Below are positions 15,450 to 22,235 of a stretch of DNA of 22,235 nucleotides, piece by piece. Both the position numbers and the translations under genes were made by a program. The notes under the pieces were generated by a model. The model was not told where the DNA came from. It made no database searches and saw only the letters and a list, made by a program, of their open reading frames with translations. Source of the stretch: an uncultured Rickettsiales bacterium (lineage in GTDB: Bacteria; Pseudomonadota; Alphaproteobacteria; Rickettsiales; UBA998); contig CALJMC010000173.1 of NCBI GenBank assembly GCA_937982385.1, positions 1-22,235 on the forward strand, written 5' to 3'. The number at the start of each line of letters is the position of its first letter. Position 1 is the first letter of the stretch.

Positions 15450-16322
15450 ATGAAACCCTCCCATATAATAATCGCCACGCTGATCGCCGCCATGTGGGGC
15501 TGCAACTTTGTCGCGGCCAAACTGGCGATGGAAGCATTCCCTCCATTCTTCTTGTTGGCGGTACGTATGCTGATTGTCTGGGCATTGCTTGCACCCTTCA
15601 CACCCAAGTTGCATCTTCCATTCAAACAGATGGCAATTCTATCACTTTTGTTGGGTGGCGGGCATTTTGCCGCAATGTATTTTGCCTTAAATATTGGACT
15701 AGACGTAGCGAGCGCAGTGATTGCGGGGCAGCTCGGGGTGCCCTTTTCATGCATACTAGGCGTATGGCTATTAGGCGACAAGATTGGCATCTGGCGCGGC
15801 ATGGCCATCGCCATTTCATGCTTGGGGGTAGTGGTGATTGCGGGTGACCCACATATCACAGAGCATATTCCCGCCTTCATCATCGCATGCTTGGCAGGCT
15901 GCGCATGGGGCGGCTCAAATGTCATGATGAAACAGCTTGGTAGCGTTCAGATTCTGCCGTTCCTCGCGCGCCTCTCCCTGCTCTGCGTCCCGCAACTCTT
16001 GCTTTTGTCAGCCCTATTTGAAGAAGGCCAAATCGCTTCACTCTCGCTCGCAGGCACCGTCGCATGGTCAGCTATGGCCTATTCCGTGCTCGCCTCTTCC
16101 ATCGCGGCCTATGGCTTGTGGTATTGGCTACTTGCTAAATATAATGTCAGCCAAGTGGCGCCCTATTCTTTGCTCATCCCTGTCTTCGGCATCGGCTCGG
16201 GTCAGCTCTTTTTCGAAGAGCCCTTCACCCTGCAAATGCAAATAGGTGCCTTCTTGACAATTGCAGGGGTTGCCATCATTACTATACGCAAACCCAAACG
16301 ACTCATTGTGCCACGCTCATGA
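15450..16322 (+). CDS. EamA/DMT family transporter
   Basis: A drug/metabolite transporter superfamily permease of 290 residues, with about ten hydrophobic helices in two repeated EamA halves (about 1-140 and 145-282). The first half starts with IIATLIAAMWGCNFVAAKLAMEA, the typical EamA helix with its WG-N-F pattern; the second opens with IIACLAGCAWGGSNVMMKQL. The ATG at 15450 has only a weak upstream purine stretch. The stop overlaps the start of the amidase gene (ATGA), so the two are co-translated. The substrate is unknown; in this family it is often an amino acid or nucleotide-related metabolite. The pairing with a peptidoglycan-recycling amidase suggests, but does not show, a related substrate. 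Confidence 0.9.
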   Translation: MKPSHIIIATLIAAMWGCNFVAAKLAMEAFPPFFLLAVRMLIVWALLAPFTPKLHLPFKQMAILSLLLGGGHFAAMYFALNIGLDVASAVIAGQLGVPFSCILGVWLLGDKIGIWRGMAIAISCLGVVVIAGDPHITEHIPAFIIACLAGCAWGGSNVMMKQLGSVQILPFLARLSLLCVPQLLLLSALFEEGQIASLSLAGTVAWSAMAYSVLASSIAAYGLWYWLLAKYNVSQVAPYSLLIPVFGIGSGQLFFEEPFTLQMQIGAFLTIAGVAIITIRKPKRLIVPRS

Positions 16323-17071
16323 CCCCACCTATTATACATCTGCCTTCACCCAATCACAATGACCGCCCCAGCGGTGCAAATGACATCACTGCGCTCGTGC
16401 TGCATTATACGGGCATGGAAGACGCTGAAGAAGTTAAACAACGCCTCTGCTGCCCTGATGCAGGCGTATCAGCCCATTATTTCATCGAAGAAGATGGCAC
16501 CATCATTCAACATGTTGACGAAAAAAAACGCGCATGGCATGCTGGTGTGAGCAGCTGGCGTGGACGCCCCAATGTGAATGATTATTCCATCGGCATCGAA
16601 ATTCAAAACCCTGGCCATGAATGGGGGTACCGCGCATTTCCAGATACTCAAATGAAATCTGTCATCGCACTCTCACAAGCAATCATTGCTCGTCATAACA
16701 TCGAAAAACGCAATGTTATCGCCCATTCCGACATCGCCCCCACCCGCAAGCAAGATCCCGGTGAATTGTTCGATTGGAGTTGGGTAGGGTTATTTAATGC
16801 CACTGCTACGGACATACTGTCCTCCGCAATAGGCGACCGCTCTGCGAGCTCAAGGCTGACTCGGCCCCCTGACCTCGCTGTATTCACAGCCGAGAATGTG
16901 CAAGAAAATTTGGCAAAGTATGGGTATGGCATAGACTTAACAGGCAGCTTCGACGAACAAACCAAACGCACCATCACCGCCTTTCAACGTCATTTCAGAC
17001 AAACCAACGTCAATGGCGAATGGGATGGCGAATGCGAAGCAATCCTTGCAGAACTTCTCACATTAGTATAG
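16319..17071 (+). CDS. ampD: AmpD-type N-acetylmuramoyl-L-alanine amidase with C-terminal PG-binding-like region
   Basis: A zinc amidase of the Amidase_2 family that cuts the bond between MurNAc (or anhydro-MurNAc) and L-alanine. The zinc ligands can be placed by comparison with E. coli AmpD: H29 (VLHYTG), H136 (IAHSDIAP) and D146 (KQDPG), with E94 and K144 as the catalytic pair. There is no signal peptide, which fits a cytoplasmic recycling enzyme. The C-terminal region (about 190-248, with VQENLAKYGYGIDLTGSFDEQTKRTITAFQRHF split over this stretch) looks like a peptidoglycan-binding type 1 domain, absent from E. coli AmpD but common in AmiD-like and alphaproteobacterial members. It overlaps the transporter gene by four bases and ends 9 bases before rnpB. 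Confidence 0.9.
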   Translation: MTPPIIHLPSPNHNDRPSGANDITALVLHYTGMEDAEEVKQRLCCPDAGVSAHYFIEEDGTIIQHVDEKKRAWHAGVSSWRGRPNVNDYSIGIEIQNPGHEWGYRAFPDTQMKSVIALSQAIIARHNIEKRNVIAHSDIAPTRKQDPGELFDWSWVGLFNATATDILSSAIGDRSASSRLTRPPDLAVFTAENVQENLAKYGYGIDLTGSFDEQTKRTITAFQRHFRQTNVNGEWDGECEAILAELLTLV

Positions 17072-17072
17072 A
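17046..17072 (+). promoter_or_regulatory. Candidate rnpB promoter inside the end of the amidase gene
   Basis: rnpB starts about 10 bases after the amidase stop, so its own promoter, if any, must lie within that gene. TTGCAG (17046-17051) and TATAGA (17067-17072) are 15 bases apart; the -10 overlaps the TAG stop codon and sits 8 bases before the predicted RNA 5' end at 17081. The spacing is short (16 if CTTGCA is used). Confidence 0.4.
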
Positions 17073-17116
17073 GCATCCCATGTCAGATGGTCGGATGAGC
17101 GCGTTACATGTTCGTT

Positions 17117-17213
17117 TTTGTTCTGAATTGTGTTTGGCTAACGATGCTAGGAAATATGTATGAATAATACATATGACGACGCAGAGAGACGCGAAACGCA
17201 AGAACAGAACGAA
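17117..17213 (+). repeat. 97-nt palindromic element, copy 1, at the tip of rnpB P3
   Basis: This copy is identical to copy 2 (17323-17419) except at two positions (G/A in the left arm at 17132, T/C in the apical stem at 17159). Its ends, TTTGTTCTG and CAGAACGAA, pair over 9 bp (one wobble). An inner stem of about 11 bp (TTGTGTTTGGC with GCGAAACGCAA; one wobble, one mismatch) follows, and an apical hairpin ATATGTAT-GAATA-ATACATAT (17154-17174) is perfect. It is inside P3, which is closed by CGTTAC (17102-17107) with GTAGCG (17216-17221), so it extends a helix without breaking the core. Confidence 0.92.
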
Positions 17214-17322
17214 AAGTAGCGAGGAAAGTCCGGGCTCCACAGAAGCACAGAGCCAGTTAACGGCTGGCGAGGGTAACCTTAGGGAAAGTGCCGCAGAAAA
17301 TATACCGCCGATGGCGACTATG

Positions 17323-17419
17323 TTTGTTCTGAATTGTATTTGGCTAACGATGCTAGGAAATATGCATGAATAATACATATGACGACGCAGAGAGACGCGA
17401 AACGCAAGAACAGAACGAA
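17323..17419 (+). repeat. 97-nt palindromic element, copy 2, at the rnpB P12 position
   Basis: This copy lies between ACCGCCGATGGCGACTA and CAGGTAAGG, exactly where P12 sits in other type A RNase P RNAs. The outer stem extends to 11 bp here (TGTTTGTTCTG with CAGAACGAACA). Two changes from copy 1 each weaken a stem: the inner arm reads TTGTATTTGGC, and the apical hairpin ATATGCAT-GAATA-ATACATAT has one C-A mismatch. That suggests copy 1 is closer to the original, or that P12 is under less constraint. Confidence 0.92.
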
Positions 17420-17669
17420 CAGCACAGGTAAGGTTGAAATGGTGAGGTAAGAGCTCACCGCGCGTTTGGTAACAAAGGTGGCAGGGTAAACCCCTCTGGG
17501 AGCAAGACCGAATAGGAACGACGCAGCACTTCGGTGTCAGGTGGGCTTCGCACTGAGTCGTTCGGGTAGGTCGCTAGAGCGTATGGGTGACCATACGCCC
17601 AGATGAATGCTCATACAGTGATGGCAACATCATGGACAAAACCCGGCTTACAGACCATCTGACATTATT

Positions 17670-17687
17670 TGCGGCTTCGAAGCCGCA
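17670..17687. other. Perfect 18-base palindrome after rnpB
   Basis: TGCGGCTTCGAAGCCGCA lies 5 bases after the rnpB P1 helix and 47 bases past the end of the convergent unknown gene. It could form a strong short hairpin, but no T-run follows on either strand. It may help define the RNA 3' end or act as a weak bidirectional terminator. Confidence 0.4.
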
Positions 17688-17734
17688 CATATTGTGCGTT
17701 TCTCCGCTGTCACTGGCGTGACGCTCACGGCTGT

Positions 17735-18331
17735 TTATTCTTTTCCAGCTACACGCAAATCTGAAACATTGTCACTCGCTGCAACCGATATAACATCAAC
17801 CGCTGTGTCTACGGGTGATTCCAAGACTGACTGTTCTGCAAGCACTTCTATCTGAAACATGCTTCTATTCATAAAATTGCTTTCATCACGTTGCGCAACA
17901 GAAAATTGTGGAAATGCAACCTGGACAGCCTGTATGATATCGCTATCATTTGAGCTTGGTAGAGAGTCTTTAACCACACTAGCGAACCACTCGACTGCAA
18001 ACGCCTTTTCCCTGCTTATATTTTCATTAGTGGTTGGCTGAGCGTCACTCATGTAAAACCTCATCACGCTCGCCCCTTCTAAGCCGCTATCAAACGCCTC
18101 TCCGAATTTGCGAAAAATAGTAACAAGCGCCTTATCATCCATCACATTGTCATCAGATATGGCTACGGCGTCACTAGCTAGCTTCTTATGATTCCGCCGA
18201 TTCAAGAAGCCTGAAAATTCGGCCATAGACGTTTCAAAACCATTATAAAAGAGCATAGACTCTTCATCATCACGAAAACGAGAACCTATATTACGTGCTA
18301 TTTTCTGTCGTTGCATTGGATAGACGTTCAT
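17735..18331 (-). CDS. Unknown 198-residue protein
   Basis: I do not recognise this protein. The ATG at 18331 has AAGG about 10 bases upstream, a plausible ribosome binding site. The product starts MNVYPMQRQKIARNIG, has a mixed polar, probably helical body (LVTIFRKFGEAFDSGLEGA, AFAVEWFASVVKDSLP), no cysteine, no signal peptide, and a C-terminal part rich in Val, Ala, Ser and Asp (ESPVDTAVDVISVAASDNVSDL) that looks flexible. It converges on rnpB and follows the large exported-protein gene on the same strand... with a 116-base gap holding no clear terminator, so co-transcription is possible. Its size and orphan character resemble the other unknown genes of the window, but no shared motif was found. 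Confidence 0.78.
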   Translation of the reverse strand: MNVYPMQRQKIARNIGSRFRDDEESMLFYNGFETSMAEFSGFLNRRNHKKLASDAVAISDDNVMDDKALVTIFRKFGEAFDSGLEGASVMRFYMSDAQPTTNENISREKAFAVEWFASVVKDSLPSSNDSDIIQAVQVAFPQFSVAQRDESNFMNRSMFQIEVLAEQSVLESPVDTAVDVISVAASDNVSDLRVAGKE

Positions 18332-18447
18332 CGTGCAATTACCTTAGTTATTTGAACATACGGCACTTCAAGTATCTTTGTTTTTCGTGCCACCAAGTGC
18401 GTTTATTTGTGACGGTTTTATAAAGATTGGATTGAGGATCTACATTA

Positions 18448-20901
18448 TTATTTCATTTGTTTTGGCATGCCTACAATGGTGAATAACAGTGGCAAATCTC
18501 TCTCTTGCGGACGGACAGGACTAAAACCTGTCCATGACGAACCATTGTCTTTACTTAGCTCAACACGCGACTGCGACCACACATTACGGTTTTTAAAGCC
18601 ATGCCATTCTTTATTGTCATGACCAACAAGAATAAACCCAGATTTTGGACCACCGCTCAATTCAACAGAATAAGCGGAGCCTTTAACCAAGTTCACAGAC
18701 GTCTTAAAAGAAGTGTAGCCCCAATCATGACACCAATCCAAATTATTACCCTTAGGTCCTTGTACAGTTTTACGGCAATGCGCTGAAGCTTTTATGCTAC
18801 CAGTGGCTAACGCCTTACCGCCTTTGTCTTTTAAAACAACATTAAGCGGACTGCCATCCGCCGTTTTGGTGTGTCCAAAATTTAGCCACATCCCATTTAC
18901 ATGCCGTGAGGCATCTTGCACAACAAAATTTTGTCGTGCTTTCGTTGCTCCACCAATTGTATGCCTTGCTATACTCATCGCATTAATAGGCGTGTATGAA
19001 TCTCCGACAGCAACACCATCAGTGTAGCCAACCTCATACCAAGAACGAGTGTATTTATAAAATGTCCAGCTATGGTTTTTAGTACGTCGATAATAGTTAG
19101 CAGCCGAATCATCACCCAAATAAGGGCCTCCTAACCCAGTGGTTGTAGGCGTAGTGATGAAACGAGGTCCATTCAATCCTTGCGCCCCTTGATTACGCGG
19201 ACATTTTGATGCCTCAGACGGCTTTACATTCGACAATGCCGTACAGCTTGTCGGTGGAGTTAGATTAGTAAACACTAAATGATAGAGCTGCCCCTCTTTA
19301 ATACGAACAGGTGACACAAACTTCAGCTCAGGGTGAGGAATCTTTTTATTTTCCATCGGCACAAATGGCTTTGTTTTTCCAAGCACTTCGTTTGAGGGCG
19401 TCCCCTTGCTTGTATTCGTACGAAGCTCTACAACAATCGTTCCGCCATTACCGACGCTATAACTACTACCAAGTGTATATCCGCAAGTATATTCATCAAG
19501 CCCATTATCCACACAATTACAATATTTACTTCCCGGTCCTTTTTTCTTACAGCGATCTTTTATGTTAGCCATATTTAATGTTCTATTATGATATCTAACA
19601 TAGTTTATAGCGCCAGTTCGCTCAGCACGGAACCGACGACTACTCTCGATGCCAATACCTGCATTTTGTAGCCCTACTCCAGCAGTGTAATTCCCATAGA
19701 ATATCCCAGCCATTGGTAAGTCTGGATTCGCATTTTTCGGCCAACCCACTGCTCCCGTAGAGCTCGAGCCCGTATTAGACGGCGCAGGACTCGGGCTAGA
19801 AGTGGGAGCTGGGTCAGGTTTATTAGACGCAACCACTGGCACACCACTTGTCCTAAAGCTATAAGTATTTGAAACAACCTCTACACCATCTTTTGCTGCA
19901 CTCTTCACACGATAATAATACGTTGTACTGGGCTTTAGGCCATCCGCTTCTTGCCTATGGCTATCCCACTTCAGGCTCGTTTGAGGCTTTGTTGTACGAC
20001 CAAATTTTCGACTAGGAGCAAATTCCACAACACCTGTACCATGCTGATTGAGATCCCATTTAAAGACAACATTACGCTCAGTCGCCTTTGCGGTAACATT
20101 GGAAATTTTCATGGGCAACGCTGGCGTTCTAAAACTTCTCTTGGTTGAGACAACTTCATTCTTTTTTCTATCCGCACTTTTTACACGATAATAATATCTC
20201 GTGTCAGGCTTCAAGCCTGAAATGGTTTGGGTGTGCGCATCCCGATTATAACTCTTCTCACGCTTAGATTCCTGACCAAGATTGTATGACGTACCAAACT
20301 CTACATACCCTGTTCCTTTTTGGTTAAGTTTCCATTTAATAACTGCACTCTCACCTTTAATTGAAGTGACTTCAAGATCAGAAATTGTGAGCGCCTTCAC
20401 CATAGAATCAGCTGAAGATGTGTTTGATGAACCTAGCGACTCTGTCCTGAAACTTTTAGTATCTGATATCACCTCTTTATTGTCGCGTCCTGCACTTCTT
20501 GCACGATAATAATAGGTGGTATTCGGACGTAGCCTTGTTATCGTTTGTATATGCTTATCATACCGAAAACTAAACTCTTTTTTTGATTCCTGATGCATCC
20601 CATTACGTGAACGCCCATATTGCACATAACCCGTGCCCTTATCAGTCAAATCCCATTTTATAACTGCACTGTCACTCGTAATTTTGGTTGCGTTAAGGTT
20701 CGAAACCGTAACACTCTTATTTTGAAACGAAAGCATTTTGCTAGATGAACCATTATATGCAACTTCAAATGAAGCTAGGCTAGCTTGGTTGTTCTTAGTG
20801 TCATTACTCGCAAAGGACACATGCGGAAAAAAACACAGAGCACTTATGATAAGCCCGAATAAAAAAAACCGTGACAATAAATCGTTGATAGATTTGCGCA
20901 A
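18448..20901 (-). CDS. Exported 817-residue protein with three FN3-like repeats
   Basis: Function unknown; a surface or extracellular binding protein is likely. The only start giving a signal peptide is a TTG at 20901 with AGGGGA 4 bases upstream. The N-terminus (1-31, hydrophobic core FFLFGLIISALCFF, cleavage probably after VSFA) is Sec-type. Three similar fibronectin-III-like domains follow (about 66-153, 172-259, 266-351), each with VIKWDL- or VFKWDL-like, GTG-V-F/Y, LKP-TTYYYR-KSA and SFRT blocks, like the N-terminal domains of purple acid phosphatases. A Pro/Ser/Thr linker (about 356-385) leads to a 430-residue C-terminal part that seems to hold two related beta-sandwich modules and eight cysteines, consistent with disulfides outside the cytoplasm. 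No phosphatase, sortase or autotransporter domain was seen. Confidence 0.85.
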   Translation of the reverse strand: MRKSINDLLSRFFLFGLIISALCFFPHVSFASNDTKNNQASLASFEVAYNGSSSKMLSFQNKSVTVSNLNATKITSDSAVIKWDLTDKGTGYVQYGRSRNGMHQESKKEFSFRYDKHIQTITRLRPNTTYYYRARSAGRDNKEVISDTKSFRTESLGSSNTSSADSMVKALTISDLEVTSIKGESAVIKWKLNQKGTGYVEFGTSYNLGQESKREKSYNRDAHTQTISGLKPDTRYYYRVKSADRKKNEVVSTKRSFRTPALPMKISNVTAKATERNVVFKWDLNQHGTGVVEFAPSRKFGRTTKPQTSLKWDSHRQEADGLKPSTTYYYRVKSAAKDGVEVVSNTYSFRTSGVPVVASNKPDPAPTSSPSPAPSNTGSSSTGAVGWPKNANPDLPMAGIFYGNYTAGVGLQNAGIGIESSRRFRAERTGAINYVRYHNRTLNMANIKDRCKKKGPGSKYCNCVDNGLDEYTCGYTLGSSYSVGNGGTIVVELRTNTSKGTPSNEVLGKTKPFVPMENKKIPHPELKFVSPVRIKEGQLYHLVFTNLTPPTSCTALSNVKPSEASKCPRNQGAQGLNGPRFITTPTTTGLGGPYLGDDSAANYYRRTKNHSWTFYKYTRSWYEVGYTDGVAVGDSYTPINAMSIARHTIGGATKARQNFVVQDASRHVNGMWLNFGHTKTADGSPLNVVLKDKGGKALATGSIKASAHCRKTVQGPKGNNLDWCHDWGYTSFKTSVNLVKGSAYSVELSGGPKSGFILVGHDNKEWHGFKNRNVWSQSRVELSKDNGSSWTGFSPVRPQERDLPLLFTIVGMPKQMK

Positions 20902-21019
20902 AAATTCCCCTAATAATATGGTGTTATTAAGAGAAATTATGACGCAAATTAGTTAAAATTCTGTTAATTGCTAGTACAACACAAAGAAACCACGAAGAAG
21001 CTTTGAAACAAACAAAACC

Positions 21020-21343
21020 TTACACTTCATTCATAATTTGTTCTTTGGCTTCGCCTAACAAGCGATCCATCTCGCGGCGGACATCACCTTCTTCTATGTG
21101 GATGCCTGCGGTTTGCAAATCGCCAAACACTTTGCGCAGCACATCATCGTCGCCCACTTCTTCAAAATCAGCAATCACAACTTCTTTTGCGTAAGCTACA
21201 GCATCGTCATCTTTTTTGTGCATTTTATCGGCTGCCCAGAGCCCAAGCAATTTGTTGCGACGCGCGCTTGCCTTAAACTGTAAATCCTCATCATGTGCGA
21301 ATTTATTTTCAAATGCGTTTTTGCGTTCATCAATGCTGGACAT
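21020..21343 (-). CDS. DUF1476 protein, F1-ATPase inhibitor zeta subunit
   Basis: The 107-residue product matches DUF1476, the zeta inhibitor subunit described in Paracoccus denitrificans and other Alphaproteobacteria, which blocks reverse rotation (ATP hydrolysis) of F1. Family features are clear: the N-terminus MSSIDERKNAFENKFAHDE, the inhibitory segment, then FKASARRNKLLGLWAA and YAKEVVIADFEEVGDDDVLRKV. It is all-helical and cytoplasmic. The ATG at 21343 has AAGGA 8 bases upstream. It is divergent from purC, an arrangement often seen in this class as far as I recall. Confidence 0.93.
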   Translation of the reverse strand: MSSIDERKNAFENKFAHDEDLQFKASARRNKLLGLWAADKMHKKDDDAVAYAKEVVIADFEEVGDDDVLRKVFGDLQTAGIHIEEGDVRREMDRLLGEAKEQIMNEV

Positions 21344-21390
21344 AGAGCTTTTCCTTGGTTGGTTAAGATGCAGAATAGTAGTTGCGAGGG

Positions 21391-21419
21391 AACATAATTT
21401 ATTCTATGAGTTGTGCCAA
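21391..21419 (-). promoter_or_regulatory. Candidate promoter of the zeta inhibitor gene
   Basis: Read on the minus strand, TTGGCA (21414-21419) and TATGTT (21391-21396) are 17 bases apart, a 5/6 and a 4/6 match to the sigma70 consensus. Transcription would start near 21384, about 40 bases before the ATG. Confidence 0.5.
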
Positions 21420-21447
21420 CTAAAATCGACATGATTGGATAACTCAC

Positions 21448-22235
21448 ATGAGTAAAAAAACGCCACTATACGAAGGCAAAGCAAAACAACTGTTTGAAGG
21501 ACCTGAGCCAGGCACGCTGATTCAGCATTTCAAAGATGATGCAACTGCCTTTAATAACGAGAAAAAAGGCACGATTGCTGGCAAAGGCATCATTAATAAC
21601 CGTATCTCAGAATATCTGATGATTAAGCTTGAGGAAATGGGTATCCCTACACATTTCATTCGCACACTCAACATGCGTGAGCAATTGGTGCATGCGGTTG
21701 AGATTATTCCGTTGGAGATTATCGTACGTAACGTAGCAGCAGGCAGCTTCACAAAACGTTTTGGCGTGGATGAAGGCTTATATCTCGGACGTCCTATCGT
21801 AGAATATTGCCTCAAGAATGATAAACTCGGTGATCCATTCATTGCTGAAGAACATATTTATGCCTTCGATATTGCAGACCCAATTGAAGTGGAAGAGTTG
21901 CGGTTGCTCTCACTACGCATCAATGACTATTTGAGCGGTTTGTTCATGGGCGTTGGTTTGAAACTCGTTGATTTCAAGCTCGAATTTGGTCGTGTCTATG
22001 ATGAAGAAGGCGGACTTCGTATTCTCCTCGCGGATGAAATTAGCCCTGATTCATGTCGCCTATGGGACAATGACACAGAAGAAAAGCTTGATAAAGACCG
22101 TTTCCGTCAAGATATGGGTGGCGTTGAAGAAGCCTACCAAGAAGTGGCGCGTCGTTTGGGCGTATTGCCAAGTGCCGATGTAGAAAATATCGCAGACATC
22201 AAGCCACAAAAGAAAAAACCTAAGGCAAAATCGCC
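21448..22235 (+). CDS. purC: PurC, SAICAR synthetase (3' end beyond the window)
   Basis: PurC joins aspartate to CAIR using ATP, a step of de novo purine synthesis. From the ATG at 21448 the frame runs 262 codons to the window edge without a stop. Motifs: LYEGKAKQLFE at about 7-17, DDATAFNNEKKGTI at 30-43, PLEIIVRNVAAGSF near 91-104, GLKLVDFKLEFG near 171-182 and LADEISPDSCRLWD near 194-207, all standard PurC signatures. The final lysine-rich stretch (KPQKKKPKAKS) lies beyond the usual core, so the true end is probably close. Only a weak ribosome binding site (GGAT) precedes the ATG. purS and purQ would be expected downstream. Confidence 0.97.
   Translation, partial: MSKKTPLYEGKAKQLFEGPEPGTLIQHFKDDATAFNNEKKGTIAGKGIINNRISEYLMIKLEEMGIPTHFIRTLNMREQLVHAVEIIPLEIIVRNVAAGSFTKRFGVDEGLYLGRPIVEYCLKNDKLGDPFIAEEHIYAFDIADPIEVEELRLLSLRINDYLSGLFMGVGLKLVDFKLEFGRVYDEEGGLRILLADEISPDSCRLWDNDTEEKLDKDRFRQDMGGVEEAYQEVARRLGVLPSADVENIADIKPQKKKPKAKS

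Larger units (their letters stand above)
17081..17664 (+). ncRNA. rnpB: RNase P RNA, type A, enlarged by two copies of a 97-nt element
   Basis: The catalytic RNA that trims the 5' leader of tRNA precursors. Ends were set by the P1 helix: TGTCAGATGGTC (17081-17092) pairs perfectly over 12 bp with GACCATCTGACA (17653-17664). Conserved blocks are all present in order: GAGGAAAGTCCGGGCTCC (17221-17238), ACCGCCGATGGC (17304-17315), CAGGTAAGGTTGAAA from 17425, GGTAAGAGCTCACCGCGCG from 17446, GGGTAAACCCC with GGGAGCAAGACC, AGATGAATGCTCAT near 17601 and AACCCGGCTTACAG near 17640. The total is about 584 nt against roughly 380-400 normally; the excess is two 97-nt insertions (194 nt), at the P3 tip and in P12. 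No clear terminator with a T-run follows. Confidence 0.96.

Noticed and set aside
15413..15925. 170-residue minus-strand frame opposite the EamA gene
   Set aside because: Low-complexity, Met/Pro/Lys-rich antisense shadow of a clear membrane transporter.
17058..17378. Open frame of 106 residues on the minus strand across rnpB
   Set aside because: It crosses conserved RNase P RNA blocks and the amidase end; it is open by chance through the repeated element.
17117..17419. CRISPR-like pair of repeats
   Set aside because: Only two copies, each 97 nt and self-complementary, separated by conserved rnpB sequence; no array and no cas genes.
17670..17687. 18-base palindrome as a definite rnpB terminator
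   Set aside because: The stem is strong but no T-run follows on either strand, so I list it only as a palindrome.
2474..18331. The four unknown proteins as one paralogous family
   Set aside because: I compared them by eye and found no shared motif beyond short chance matches such as GTM-L; a profile comparison would be needed.

Overview
The window looks like a chromosomal segment of an alphaproteobacterium. It holds most of a division and cell wall (dcw) cluster, a DUF1476 gene (the F1-ATPase zeta inhibitor family, typical of Alphaproteobacteria) divergent from purC, and a bacterial type A RNase P RNA gene. MurE carries the DNPR motif of the meso-diaminopimelate-adding enzyme, so the wall is of the Gram-negative DAP type. 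Base composition is moderate and slightly AT-leaning by eye. No insertion sequence, tRNA, CRISPR array or phage gene was seen. Genus-level placement is not possible from the sequence alone.

Positions 1-12671 (minus strand, read right to left) hold mraZ, rsmH, ftsL, ftsI, murE, murF, an unknown gene, mraY, murD, a second unknown gene, ftsW and murG, which runs off the left edge. The genes from mraZ to murF abut or overlap by a few bases. The two unrecognised genes (5522-6100 and 2474-3007) sit where murF-mraY and murD-ftsW are normally adjacent, and both come with longer, AT-rich spacers. A good sigma70-type promoter upstream of mraZ lies inside a run of eight TGG-type boxes spaced 10-11 bp apart, the pattern expected for MraZ autoregulation but longer than usual.

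Positions 12672-17071 hold a gene-free stretch with a REP-like palindrome, a GNAT acetyltransferase (minus), a TerB plus J-domain protein (plus, with a strong terminator), an unknown gene (minus), and a translationally coupled pair: an EamA/DMT transporter and an AmpD-type amidase with a C-terminal peptidoglycan-binding-like region.

Positions 17081-17664 are rnpB, the most unusual item here. The RNA is about 584 nt instead of roughly 390 because the same 97-nt self-complementary element is present twice (95 of 97 positions identical), once at the tip of the P3 region and once at the P12 position. Removing both copies gives a normal-length RNase P RNA. This resembles Rickettsia-type palindromic elements that settle where extra RNA is tolerated, but this element sequence is not one I recognise.

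Positions 17665-22235 hold an unknown gene, an 817-residue exported protein with three fibronectin-III-like repeats and a cysteine-containing C-terminal half, the DUF1476/zeta gene, and purC, which runs off the right edge.
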